DNA of 64,000 nucleotides from Kumtagia sp963820075 (lineage in GTDB: Bacteria > Pseudomonadota > Alphaproteobacteria > Rhizobiales > Rhizobiaceae), in contig CAWFYS010000012.1 in NCBI GenBank assembly GCA_963820075.1, positions 62,001-126,000 on the forward strand, given 5' to 3'. A program made the position numbers and the translations under genes. Within the stretch, counting starts at the first letter, position 1, and each line of letters opens with the position of its first letter. Below are positions 36,325 to 44,152 of the stretch, piece by piece. The notes under the pieces are model-generated. The model did not search any database. It had not been told where the DNA came from and saw only the letters and a program-made list of their open reading frames with translations.

Positions 36325-37026
36325 ATGTCTGACGGCAAGCAAAGAAGACTGATCCCCGCCTGGCGCGCCATCGCAGTCGCCATGGCCGCAGGCGCGCTGG
36401 CCGGCGCGGTCGCCGTATATGTCAGTGGAGGCTTGCCTGGCAACATGCCGCAACCCGCAGCCGTCGCCGGCGCATCGGGCGCGGCGGCCACTGCCGGGGA
36501 CAAGGCCTGCGCCGCGCAGGCGGAGCGGGCCCGGATGGTCGCGGCGGCCGCAACCGGACAGGTGGCGGCACTCCTGCCCGCCGATCCGCCGCAGTCGCTC
36601 GCCGGCCTCGCCTTCAACGGTCCCGACGGGAAGCCGATGACGCTCGCCGAGCGCGCCGGCAAGACCATCCTGCTCAATCTCTGGGCGACCTGGTGCGCGC
36701 CCTGCCGCGCCGAGATGCCCGCCCTCGATGCCCTGCAGAGAGAAGCCGGCGGCGACGATTTCGAAGTAATGGCCATCAATGTCGACACCGGCGACGACAT
36801 CAAGCCCAAAAAATTCCTGGAGGAAACGCAAATCGCTTCCCTCGCCTTCTATCGCGACAATACGCTCGATCTTTTCAACGACCTGAAGCGGCGCGGTCTG
36901 GCGCTCGGCCTGCCTGTGACCTTGCTGATCGACCGGCAAGGCTGCCTGCTTTCCCACATGAACGGCCCGGCCGAGTGGTCGGGCGAGGACGCCAGGCGGC
37001 TGATTTCGACGGCGCGCCGCGGCTGA
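36325..37026 (+). CDS. tlpA: Thiol:disulfide interchange protein TlpA
   Basis: A 233-residue membrane-anchored periplasmic thioredoxin. A single N-terminal helix (AIAVAMAAGALAGAVAVYVS) precedes a linker and the thioredoxin domain, with WCAPC at residues 123-127 and the cis-Pro in LGLPVTLLID. TlpA reduces partners in cytochrome oxidase maturation in rhizobia. The ATG at 36325 has a CGGAG site. It is divergent from argH and converges on the gene at 37035 with an 8-bp gap. Confidence 0.94.
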   Translation: MSDGKQRRLIPAWRAIAVAMAAGALAGAVAVYVSGGLPGNMPQPAAVAGASGAAATAGDKACAAQAERARMVAAAATGQVAALLPADPPQSLAGLAFNGPDGKPMTLAERAGKTILLNLWATWCAPCRAEMPALDALQREAGGDDFEVMAINVDTGDDIKPKKFLEETQIASLAFYRDNTLDLFNDLKRRGLALGLPVTLLIDRQGCLLSHMNGPAEWSGEDARRLISTARRG

Positions 37027-37034
37027 AGAGCCTG

Positions 37035-37913
37035 TCAGCGCGTCGGCACCGGGTGCTCGCCGCGATAATCGTAGAAGCCCCGGCCGCTCTTGCGGCCAAG
37101 CCAGCCCGCCTCGACATATTTGACCAGGAGCGGACAGGGCCGGTACTTGGTGTCCGAGAGGCCGTCATGCAGCACCTGCATGATCGACAGGCAGGTGTCG
37201 AGGCCGATGAAATCGGCAAGTTGCAGCGGTCCCATCGGATGGTTCGCGCCGAGTTTCATGGCGGTATCGATCGCCTCGACCGAACCGACGCCCTCATAGA
37301 GCGTGTAGATCGCTTCGTTGATCATCGGCAGCAGGATTCGGTTGACGATGAACGCGGGAAAATCCTCCGACACGGTCGTCGTCTTGTCGAGCCGCCTTAC
37401 GAATTCCTTCGCGATCTCGAAGGTCGCATTGTCGGTTGCAATGCCGCGAACCAGTTCCACCAGCTTCATCACCGGAACCGGGTTCATGAAGTGGATGCCG
37501 ATGAAGCGCTCGGCCCGATCGGTCGACGAGGCGAGCCGGGTGATCGAGATGGACGAGGTATTCGTGGCGAGGATCGCCTCCGGATTAAGGAGCGGACAGA
37601 CCTGGGCGTAGATCTTGCGCTTGACACCCTCGTCCTCGGTTGCCGCCTCGATGACCAGGTCCGCGGCCGCGAGATCCTGAAGCGCCGACACGGGGGTAAT
37701 GCGCGCCAATGCCGCCTGCCGCTCCGCATCCGTCAGTTTGCCGCCGCTTACCTGGCGCGCCATATGGCCATTGACGGTGGCGATGCTCGTCTCGATCCTT
37801 TCGGGCGAAACGTCGTAGAGCAGCACAGTGTAGCCGGCGAGCGCCGAAACATGGGCTATGCCGCCGCCCATTTGCCCCGCGCCTATGATGCCGACCGTTT
37901 CGATGTTACTCAT
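37035..37913 (-). CDS. 3-hydroxybutyryl-CoA dehydrogenase
   Basis: A 292-residue NAD enzyme converting 3-hydroxybutyryl-CoA to acetoacetyl-CoA. The Rossmann motif is VGIIGAGQMGGGIAHVSALA. ATNTSSISITRLAS and FIGIHFMNPVPVMKLVELV carry the catalytic Glu-His region, and the C-terminal domain follows (FIVNRILLPMINEAIYTLYE, LQLADFIGLDTCLSIMQVLH). ATG at 37913 is preferred over the adjacent GTG. It fits polyhydroxybutyrate or butanoate metabolism. Confidence 0.94.
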   Translation of the reverse strand: MSNIETVGIIGAGQMGGGIAHVSALAGYTVLLYDVSPERIETSIATVNGHMARQVSGGKLTDAERQAALARITPVSALQDLAAADLVIEAATEDEGVKRKIYAQVCPLLNPEAILATNTSSISITRLASSTDRAERFIGIHFMNPVPVMKLVELVRGIATDNATFEIAKEFVRRLDKTTTVSEDFPAFIVNRILLPMINEAIYTLYEGVGSVEAIDTAMKLGANHPMGPLQLADFIGLDTCLSIMQVLHDGLSDTKYRPCPLLVKYVEAGWLGRKSGRGFYDYRGEHPVPTR

Positions 37914-38148
37914 CACGCCTGTCCCCTTCGGGTTTCCACCCTATGTACTTTTGCACTGCACACTAAAGGCCCGACGCGGCTTTCGTCCAGAGTTCCGCGC
38001 GAAATTTGCGCGGCAACCCGGCCGGGAAGCCAAACCACAATGCAAAAAGAGGAAAGGCCGGCCCGCATTTGGCAGATGCGGTTCATGCGAGGTGACTTCA
38101 GCCAAAATCGCAAAAAAGCCACGATGGTTCAATCGTGGTGTCGATCCA

Positions 38149-38254
38149 CTAAGCAGACTTGCGTGGCTTCGCCCGCGCTTCGCCTGCTTAGCATCTTGTT
38201 TTGTCGCAGGTTTCTGTCGGAAAACCGTGACACACTTTTCCGGAACCTGCTTAG
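38149..38254 (+). repeat. Dispersed double-palindrome element, copy 4 (left flank of the VOC gene)
   Basis: CTAAGCAGACTTGCGTGG to CCGGAACCTGCTTAG. Its end is 9 bp before the start codon of the AT-rich VOC gene; the other flank carries copy 5 in the same orientation. Confidence 0.9.
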
Positions 38255-38263
38255 GTATCAAAG

Positions 38264-38677
38264 ATGTCTCAATTTAATCCAAAGAAATATGCGTGGGCGA
38301 AATGCGTCCCTGAAATTCTGGTAACTGACTTTCAGAAAAGTCTTAATTTCTACAGATTACTTGGCTTTTCTGACATGTATCAAAGGAGCAAATTTGCTTA
38401 TCTGGAATACAAAGGAGCGCAATTTATGATATTTCAAAGAGATGGTTCATGGGAGACGGGAGATATGCACACTCCCTTCGGACGTGGTGTAAATTTTCAA
38501 TTCTCTACAGATGAACTGGATACTATCATTGAAAAACTCACGAAGGCCGGTATTTCCTTATATGAGCCCAAGCATGAAAAATGGAGAGATATAGGCGGTG
38601 TTAAAATCGGATCAACAGAGTTTCTGGTTCAAGATCCGGATGGCTACCTATTACGATTCTTAGAACCAGCAGAGTAG
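38264..38677 (+). CDS. VOC / bleomycin-resistance-like protein, probably acquired
   Basis: A 137-residue glyoxalase-fold protein: CVPEILVTDFQKSLNFYRLL, YLEYKGAQFMIFQRDGSW, FGRGVNFQFSTDELDTIIEK and FLVQDPDGYLLRFLEPAE are typical of bleomycin-binding family members. Base composition is strikingly AT-rich (about 40% GC by eye, against well over 60% around it), with codons such as TTA, ATA and AAA that neighbours avoid. It is bracketed by two same-orientation copies of the ~100-bp repeat. This suggests horizontal acquisition; the actual ligand is unknown. No ribosome site is clear between the repeat end and the ATG. Confidence 0.88.
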   Translation: MSQFNPKKYAWAKCVPEILVTDFQKSLNFYRLLGFSDMYQRSKFAYLEYKGAQFMIFQRDGSWETGDMHTPFGRGVNFQFSTDELDTIIEKLTKAGISLYEPKHEKWRDIGGVKIGSTEFLVQDPDGYLLRFLEPAE

Positions 38678-38723
38678 CGCTCAGTAATTATTGAGAGCCA
38701 AAGCTCGCTTGCCATCCCCTACG

Positions 38724-38822
38724 CTAAGCAGACTTGCGTGGCTTCGCCCACGCTTCGCCTGCTTAGCCTCTTGTTTTGTCGCAGATTTCTGTCGGAAACA
38801 CACTTTTCCGGAACCTGCTTAG
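38724..38822 (+). repeat. Dispersed double-palindrome element, copy 5 (right flank of the VOC gene)
   Basis: Same orientation as copy 4. It lacks about 7 bases of the usual GGAAAACCGTGACACACTT stretch (reads GGAAACACACTT). Confidence 0.9.
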
Positions 38823-38948
38823 CGGATCGACTCCAACGTTTGTCGCTCAGGAAGCGAATTGCGCTACCGGTCAGGGCGCCGCGCGCCCTGTTTCGAAATC
38901 GGCGACTTCCGCGAGAACCCCACTGCGACGGTTGCGCGGCGGTCGCGG

Positions 38949-39374
38949 TCAGTTGCGGTCGTCGGGAAACACCGGGATCGGCATGAACTCTACGCCGTCC
39001 TCGATGAGGCCCTTTGTCTCCTCCGGCGTCGCCTCGCCGTAGATGCCGCGCGCCTCGACCTCGCCGAAGTGAATCTTTCGCGCTTCCTCGGCAAATTTAT
39101 CGCCGACGTTCTCGGCGTTTTCGCGCATCTTCTCCGACAGTTCCTTGAGTTGAGCCATGGCCCGCTTCTGCGCCTCGCCCATGGCGAGTGCGATCTTCTC
39201 CTTCCTGCGCCCGGTGGAGACGGCCGGCGCCATGAGCGCCTTGCCGACATTGCGCGAGCCGCATTCGGGACATTCGACGAAGCCGCGTTTCTTTTGCGTG
39301 TCGAAGTCGTCATTGCCGCGGAACCACGCCTCGAATTCGTGGTCGTGTTCGCAATGCAGCGAAAAACGGATCAA
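38949..39374 (-). CDS. DUF1178 family protein
   Basis: A 141-residue cytoplasmic protein with a short zinc-ribbon-like pair of CxxC-type sites (SLHCEHDHEFEAWF, CPECGSRNVGKALMAPAV), then a charged helix and IHFGEVEARGIYGEATPEET, the conserved end of DUF1178. It starts at TTG 39374: AGAGGAG lies 7 bases before it, and the TTG overlaps the nitrilase stop as TTGA. Role unknown; it travels with the nitrilase, glutaredoxin and comF genes in alphaproteobacteria. Confidence 0.85.
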   Translation of the reverse strand: MIRFSLHCEHDHEFEAWFRGNDDFDTQKKRGFVECPECGSRNVGKALMAPAVSTGRRKEKIALAMGEAQKRAMAQLKELSEKMRENAENVGDKFAEEARKIHFGEVEARGIYGEATPEETKGLIEDGVEFMPIPVFPDDRN

Positions 39375-40237
39375 GACGCGGCTCCTCTGAGCACGGCCTG
39401 CGGACGCGCCACTTCCTTGACCGAGAATTCGCGCGCATTCCTCAGATTCGGAATCTTGCGCCGTGCCTGCGCCGAGAGCGCGGTGTCGATTTCGGCCACG
39501 ATGACGCCCGGCTCGGCATGGTCGGCTTCGGCAAGCACGCGGCCCCACGGATCGACGATCAGCGAGTGACCGTAAGTCTCGCGGCCGTCCTCGTGCTTCC
39601 CCCCTTGAGCGGCCGCGACCACGAAGGCGCCGTTCTCGATGGCGCGGGCGCGCAGCAGGACATGCCAATGCGCCTCTCCGGTCTGGCGCGTGAAGGCCGC
39701 CGGAACGCTGAGCACTTCGGCGCCGGCCAGCGCCTCGGTCTGGAAGAGCTGCGGGAAGCGCAAATCGTAGCATATTGCGAAACCCAGCCGGGCAATCGGC
39801 AGATCGGCCACCGTCGCGGCAGCACCCGCTTCGTAGGCCGCCGATTCCCGCCAGCTCTCGCCATTGTCGAGATCGACATCGAACATGTGGATCTTGTCGT
39901 AGGAGACAAGCATGGAGCCGTCGGGACCGAACAGGAACGCCCGGTTGGCGAGCTTGCCGTCGGTGCGCAGGATCGCCGTCGAACCGATATGCAGATAGAT
40001 GCCGAGCGCGCCGGCAAGCCGCGACGCAGCACCTGCCACAAGGTCCTTATCCTCGGTGGTGAAGGCCGCGGCGCGCGCATCCTTGTCGCGCACGATGGCG
40101 CCGGTCATTTCCGGCGTCTGGACATAGGTGGCGCCCCGGCCGGCCGCTTCGCGCACCAGCGCCTCCATGTCGGCGACGTTGCGGCGGGGCTCGGTACCCG
40201 ACCGCATCTGTACGGCTGCGGCTTTGAAAACGCTCAT
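39371..40237 (-). CDS. Carbon-nitrogen hydrolase (Nit2/omega-amidase-like)
   Basis: A 288-residue nitrilase-superfamily enzyme. The Glu-Lys-Cys triad is in TPEMTG, SYDKIHMFDVDL and FAICYDLRFPQLFQ. The Nit2-like branch hydrolyses deaminated glutathione or alpha-ketoglutaramate, which fits the glutaredoxin gene 10 bp upstream. The ATG at 40237 (MSVFKAAAVQMRSG) follows an AGGAG site. Confidence 0.92.
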   Translation of the reverse strand: MSVFKAAAVQMRSGTEPRRNVADMEALVREAAGRGATYVQTPEMTGAIVRDKDARAAAFTTEDKDLVAGAASRLAGALGIYLHIGSTAILRTDGKLANRAFLFGPDGSMLVSYDKIHMFDVDLDNGESWRESAAYEAGAAATVADLPIARLGFAICYDLRFPQLFQTEALAGAEVLSVPAAFTRQTGEAHWHVLLRARAIENGAFVVAAAQGGKHEDGRETYGHSLIVDPWGRVLAEADHAEPGVIVAEIDTALSAQARRKIPNLRNAREFSVKEVARPQAVLRGAAS

Positions 40238-40247
40238 CAAGAACTCC

Positions 40248-40517
40248 TCAGTTCAGCCTGCCGGATGCCAACAGCGCATCGAGCCGCCCTGCCTCATCCA
40301 GCGCATGCAGCTCGTCCGATCCGCCGACATGCACGTCGCCCACGAATATCTGCGGAAAAGTAGCGCGGCCGTTGGCGCGCGCGATCATCTCGCCGCGCAA
40401 TTCCGGCGAGAAGCTGGCGTCGTGCTCGGTATAGGCCACGCCCTTGCGGTCGAGCAGCCGCTTCGCCGCGGCGCAATAGCCGCATAACATGCGCGTATAG
40501 ATGATGACGTCCGGCAT
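40248..40517 (-). CDS. grxC: Glutaredoxin 3
   Basis: An 89-residue thiol-disulfide protein. The active site is CGYC at residues 12-15 (the usual form is CPYC, so Gly replaces Pro), with ATFPQIFVGDVHVGGSDEL supplying the glutathione-binding TVP-like loop (here TFP) and GG-D motif. It is the first of three close genes (grxC, nitrilase, DUF1178). Glutathione-dependent reduction is expected; the Pro-to-Gly change may alter redox potential. Confidence 0.93.
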   Translation of the reverse strand: MPDVIIYTRMLCGYCAAAKRLLDRKGVAYTEHDASFSPELRGEMIARANGRATFPQIFVGDVHVGGSDELHALDEAGRLDALLASGRLN

Positions 40518-40553
40518 TCCGGCATTTTCCTGTTGTCAGGCGTATATAATCGC

Positions 40554-41327
40554 TCACGCTTCCGGCAGGAAGTCCCCCGGCAGCACGCGCGCGAAGGTGA
40601 GCACGTCGACAGCCGCCGCGCCGCCCTTGCGCAGCGCGCGCGTCACGGCCGCGACGGTGGCGCCGGTGGTATAGACATCGTCCACGAGAAGCACCCGGCG
40701 CGCCTTCAGCCCTGCCGCGCAGCGTGCCGGCACGGCAAAGGCGGCGCGCACATTGTCCTCGCGCTCTCGCTGTCCGAGGCCGACCTGCTGGCGCGTGACC
40801 CTGATGCGTTCGACTATGCCCGGCTCGAAAGGAAGGCCGGTCAGCCGCCCGACCGCGCGCGCCAGTTCGGCCGACTGGTTGAAGCGGCGCCGGAAGAACC
40901 GGCGGCCGTGCAACGGCACCGGGACGATCAGGTCGATGTCGGGCATGAGCTCGAATCCGGCCCGCACCATCCACCTGGCCATCCACGGAGCAAGATCGGT
41001 CCTGTCGTGATATTTCAGGCGCTGCACCATCTGCCGAGCGACACCCGTATACGCGACGGCGGCGCGGGCGCGCTCGAAAGGCGGCGGCCTGGCGATCGCC
41101 TCCCCTGACAGGAAACCCTCCCCCATATCGTATGCAAACGGCGTTCCCATCACCGGGCACCACGGGCGGTCCAGCAGGCGCAGGCGCGGCCAGCACTTGG
41201 CGCACAGCGTGCCGGGCTCCTCGACCAGACGCAGGCAGCCCGCGCAGGTCGCCGGAAAGAGCATGCGCGCGGTCGTTCTGCGCGCCGCCGCGGCGATGTC
41301 CTTGAAGTGTGCCGCCCAATGGCCCAT
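40554..41327 (-). CDS. comF: ComF family phosphoribosyltransferase-like protein
   Basis: 257 residues. A four-Cys zinc site (CAGCLRLVEEPGTLCAKC) is followed by a double-zinc-ribbon linker and a type I phosphoribosyltransferase domain with VLLVDDVYTTGATVAAVTRA. ComF proteins support DNA uptake or recombination in naturally competent bacteria, and are kept widely in others with unclear role. Start at ATG 41327. It precedes grxC by 36 bp and is divergent from the methyltransferase gene. Confidence 0.92.
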   Translation of the reverse strand: MGHWAAHFKDIAAAARRTTARMLFPATCAGCLRLVEEPGTLCAKCWPRLRLLDRPWCPVMGTPFAYDMGEGFLSGEAIARPPPFERARAAVAYTGVARQMVQRLKYHDRTDLAPWMARWMVRAGFELMPDIDLIVPVPLHGRRFFRRRFNQSAELARAVGRLTGLPFEPGIVERIRVTRQQVGLGQREREDNVRAAFAVPARCAAGLKARRVLLVDDVYTTGATVAAVTRALRKGGAAAVDVLTFARVLPGDFLPEA

Positions 41328-41399
41328 GACAATCGTCCCCGAGCGCGATCCTAGCAGAATTCGCGCGCGCCGCTCGCCCATTTTAAACTCAGGGTTGCC

Positions 41400-42284
41400 G
41401 TGCAGCCGATCATCGACACCGAACTTTCCATTCAGCACAAGCGCCGCGCGCTCGCGCGTCCGGCGGACGGCGCGGATTTTCTGATGCGCCGCGCTGCCGA
41501 GGATCTTGCCGAGCGGCTTTCGGCGGTGGAACGGCGGTTCGGGCAGGCCGCCACCCTCTTCTGCGTCACGGCCGACGCCCGCGAGGCGATCCTCGCAAGC
41601 GGCAAGGCGCGCGCCGTCACGCGCGTCGAGGCCGATGCGGCTTTTCTGCGCGGGGAGGCCGGCACATTGGCCGCCCCCGAAACAATCCCGTTCGCGCCCG
41701 AAAGCCTCGATCTCGCGGTCTCGCTGCTGTCGCTGCACGAGGCCAACGACATTCCGGGCATGCTTGTCCAGATCCGCCGGGCCTTGGCTCCGGACGGACT
41801 GTTCCTCGGCGCCATGGCTGGCGGCGGCACGCTGGCCGAGTTGCGCGAAAGCCTGCTTAGCGCCGAAAGCGAGTTGTCCGGCGGCGCCAGTCCGCGCGTC
41901 ATACCGTTCGCCGATGTCCGCGACGTCGGGGCCCTGCTGCAGCGCGCGGGTTTCGCCCTGCCGGTGGCCGATGTCGAGACCGTCACCGTACGCTATGGCG
42001 ATATGTTCGCGCTGATGCGCGACCTGCGGGCGATGGGTGCCGCCAGCGCGCTGGTTGCCCGGTCGCGCCGGCCGGTGTCGCGGGCGCTGTTCCTGCGCGC
42101 GGCGCAACTCTATGCCGAGCGATTTTCCGATCCGGACGGGCGGATCAGGGCGACGTTCTCGACGGTCTGGATGTCCGGCTGGGCGCCGGCTCCGACCCAG
42201 CAACAGCCGCTGAAACCCGGTTCCGCCAGGGTGTCGCTGGCGGATGCGCTTCGTATGCGCGAAGACAAGGGCGATCCGGCCTGA
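41400..42284 (+). CDS. SAM-dependent methyltransferase, NDUFAF5/BioC-like
   Basis: A 294-residue Rossmann methyltransferase. PFAPESLDLAVSLLSLHEAN is the post-motif II region, and RRALAPDGLFLGAMAGGGTL is motif III. The C-terminal extension LRAMGAASALVARSRRPVSR matches the NDUFAF5-like family conserved in alphaproteobacteria and mitochondria, which hydroxylates/methylates respiratory complex I assembly targets. The classic glycine-rich motif I is degenerate. It starts at a GTG at 41400 opposite comF. Confidence 0.85.
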   Translation: MQPIIDTELSIQHKRRALARPADGADFLMRRAAEDLAERLSAVERRFGQAATLFCVTADAREAILASGKARAVTRVEADAAFLRGEAGTLAAPETIPFAPESLDLAVSLLSLHEANDIPGMLVQIRRALAPDGLFLGAMAGGGTLAELRESLLSAESELSGGASPRVIPFADVRDVGALLQRAGFALPVADVETVTVRYGDMFALMRDLRAMGAASALVARSRRPVSRALFLRAAQLYAERFSDPDGRIRATFSTVWMSGWAPAPTQQQPLKPGSARVSLADALRMREDKGDPA

Positions 42285-42332
42285 CGCGGTGGCTGGCAGG
42301 CCGCCCGGCAGAGACGCGACCGGGGCGGCGCG

Positions 42333-42509
42333 CTAATTGGGAGCGCGGGCGATCTGGCTCTCCTTGTCGCCCCGGAGAAGGATCAACGCATCGCCTGCCC
42401 TGCCGATGCCGGTGACGACAGTGACTATAATCATGGCGACGAGCAGGCCATACTCCACGGCGGTTGCACCGCCGCCATGCTTCAGGAATCGGGAAAACAA
42501 ACTGCCCAT
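42333..42509 (-). CDS. Flp/Fap-type (type IVb) pilin
   Basis: A 58-residue prepilin too short for most gene finders: MGSLFSRFLKHGGG, then ATAVEYGLLVAMIIVTVVTG. Cleavage after the last Gly puts Glu at +5 and Tyr at +6 of the mature pilin, exactly the Flp signature, followed by the hydrophobic stalk. Stop TAG at 42333-42335. No tad/cpa assembly genes are visible here, so it is an orphan or second pilin locus. Three TTAAC-type half-sites lie just upstream, at about 42549-42576. Confidence 0.88.
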   Translation of the reverse strand: MGSLFSRFLKHGGGATAVEYGLLVAMIIVTVVTGIGRAGDALILLRGDKESQIARAPN

Positions 42510-42624
42510 GCGGCCCCTCCTTGCCGCAATCAGGCTAAGGGCAAGACCTTAACGAAGGTTAAGAAATGACGCTTAACGACGGATGAACACGCAACCTGCT
42601 CGCGCGCTCCGTCCGTCTCCGCGC

Positions 42625-42894
42625 TCAGCAATTCCCGCCGGGGGTGCCGTTGCCCGGCAGGATGCAGACGCCATTGGCGTAGCCGATCGATCCCGTCGGC
42701 ATGGTATCCAGGCCGGCCGCCGTCTGGCTTTCCGCGAGGTCGCGGCTCGGCCGTCCGTCGAGGATTTGAGAGAAGATTAGGGCGCCGGCGACGACCATCA
42801 GGGGACCGAACAGCAGGACGACCCTCAATACGCCGCCGACAACGGCCTCAATTTGCGACCGCTGGCAATGGACTTCCTCTTCCTCGAATGCCAT
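42625..42894 (-). CDS. Hypothetical small membrane protein next to the Flp pilin
   Basis: An 89-residue protein from ATG 42894: an acidic start (MAFEEEEVHCQRSQIEAVVG), one membrane helix (VVLLFGPLMVVAGALIFSQI) and a Cys-containing tail (NGVCILPGNGTPGGNC) likely outside the membrane. An in-frame ATG at 43017 would add an unconvincing leader. It lies on the same strand, 115 bp upstream of the pilin. No recognised family. Confidence 0.6.
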   Translation of the reverse strand: MAFEEEEVHCQRSQIEAVVGGVLRVVLLFGPLMVVAGALIFSQILDGRPSRDLAESQTAAGLDTMPTGSIGYANGVCILPGNGTPGGNC

Positions 42895-43091
42895 CGACGA
42901 TCCCTGCGCATTGAACCACGCGCGGCCGTAACCCCGCACGACAAAAGGCCATGCTTGGATAAATCTTTCGTTAAAGCCGCAGCCTACCACCGGTTGCGCG
43001 ATGGCAATTGACGGCACCTTTGAATGTACAAGGGAGTTACAGACTTAGGTGAGCGCCGCGCAGTTAACGACTTAGGTTTTGTTCGGCGATT

Positions 43092-43107
43092 TCAAATATT
43101 CATTTGA
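43092..43107. promoter_or_regulatory. Small AT-rich dyad upstream of an orphan gene
   Basis: TCAAAT-attc-ATTTGA, 72-87 bp before the ATG at 43179, in a stretch much more AT-rich than its surroundings. Possible operator; no specific regulator is implied. Confidence 0.3.
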
Positions 43108-43178
43108 GATTTTCGTAAATTATGCGATGATTACTGATCTTCGAAAAATGATTGCAATCGCGAAGGATTACGAAAGCA

Positions 43179-43595
43179 ATGACCGTTCGCGTAAAAATGC
43201 CAGGCGGCGGCGATGAACGAATTGAGCCTGACTCTGTACTGGTGATCAGAGACGCAACTGACATTGAGCGTCACGAGGCACCACAAGCGTCTACATGCAT
43301 CTGGGGAGGAGGCTTCCGCATCTTTCCTGCCGAGTCACTTGTCGAGTTGGTTAACAAATTTTCGATGATAACTTTAGCGAGATTAACTTCACCCGGTGGT
43401 ATGTCGATGCTGATCAATGCGAAAGAGGTCTCAGATCGAGACGATAGTTCAGCTATTGTCGATCACGCAAATACAAAGTCGGTGCTGATTTTCGGTCCGG
43501 GACCCACGGCGCCCCGCATTCGCGTCCGGGAAGCAAAGGACGATCTAATCGTGGTATGGAACAAGCTCGGCCTTCCAACAGACCCCTTCGACTAA
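43179..43595 (+). CDS. Orphan hypothetical protein of atypical composition
   Basis: A 138-residue soluble protein (MTVRVKMPGGGDERIEPDSV, ASTCIWGGGFRIFPAESLVE, LINAKEVSDRDDSSAIVDHA). Starting at 43179 places an AAGGA about 10 bases before the ATG; an earlier in-frame start at 43152 is weaker. Its GC content is visibly lower than that of its neighbours and a TA-flanked repeat abuts its stop codon, so it may be acquired. No domain recognised. Confidence 0.6.
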   Translation: MTVRVKMPGGGDERIEPDSVLVIRDATDIERHEAPQASTCIWGGGFRIFPAESLVELVNKFSMITLARLTSPGGMSMLINAKEVSDRDDSSAIVDHANTKSVLIFGPGPTAPRIRVREAKDDLIVVWNKLGLPTDPFD

Positions 43596-43598
43596 CGC

Positions 43599-43703
43599 TA
43601 GAGCATTTTGCAGCCAAGTGGAATCACTTGGCGTCGCAAAAATGCGGCTAAAACAAATACCTAGAGCGGGATACCCGCTTCAACTCGAACGCATCCCGCT
43701 CTA
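43599..43703. repeat. 105-bp TA-flanked palindromic repeat
   Basis: TAGAGCATTTTGCAGCC at the left and CGCATCCCGCTCTA at the right. Internal stems are AAGTGGAATCACTT, TTTTGC/GCAAAA and GAGCGGGAT/ATCCCGCTC. The TAGAGC...GCTCTA ends resemble those of the 272-bp element. This kind of repeat is common between rhizobial genes. Confidence 0.8.
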
Positions 43704-43739
43704 ACGGTGAATGGAACCACTCCGTTTCAAAGGCGAGGC

Positions 43740-44147
43740 CTACAGCAGGTCGATCAGGAACGGGATCAGGGGCTCGTCGGCCGGCGGCATGGGGTAGTCG
43801 CGCATCTTGTCCGGCCGCACCCATTTAAGCGTCTGGCCTTCCTTGGGTGTCGGTATTCCCGAAAAGCGGCGGCAGACGAACAGCGGCATGAGCAGATGAA
43901 AGGTCTCGTAGGTGTGGCTGGCGAAGGTCAGCGGCGCCAGGCAGGCCGTCTGCGTTTCGACGCCGATCTCCTCGCTGAGTTCGCGGATCAGCGTCTCTTC
44001 CGGCGTCTCGCCAGGCTCGACCTTGCCGCCCGGAAACTCCCACAGGCCGGCAAGCGACTTGCCCTCGGGCCGCCGGGACAGCAGGACGCGCCCGTCCGCG
44101 TCCACCAGCGCGCAGGCCGACACGAGCAGGATGGGCTTGTCAGGCAT
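43740..44147 (-). CDS. mutT: 8-oxo-dGTP diphosphatase (MutT)
   Basis: A 135-residue Nudix hydrolase with a complete Nudix box, GKVEPGETPEETLIRELSEE followed by IGV, preceded by GKSLAGLWEFPGGK as in MutT. It removes oxidised dGTP from the nucleotide pool. The ATG at 44147 lies 5 bp from the GNAT gene stop, in an operon argJ-GNAT-mutT. Confidence 0.93.
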   Translation of the reverse strand: MPDKPILLVSACALVDADGRVLLSRRPEGKSLAGLWEFPGGKVEPGETPEETLIRELSEEIGVETQTACLAPLTFASHTYETFHLLMPLFVCRRFSGIPTPKEGQTLKWVRPDKMRDYPMPPADEPLIPFLIDLL

Positions 44148-44152
44148 GATGT

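Noticed and set aside
42545..42580. CtrA box before the Flp pilin
   Set aside because: Three half-sites are present but none pair at N7, so I do not call a site.
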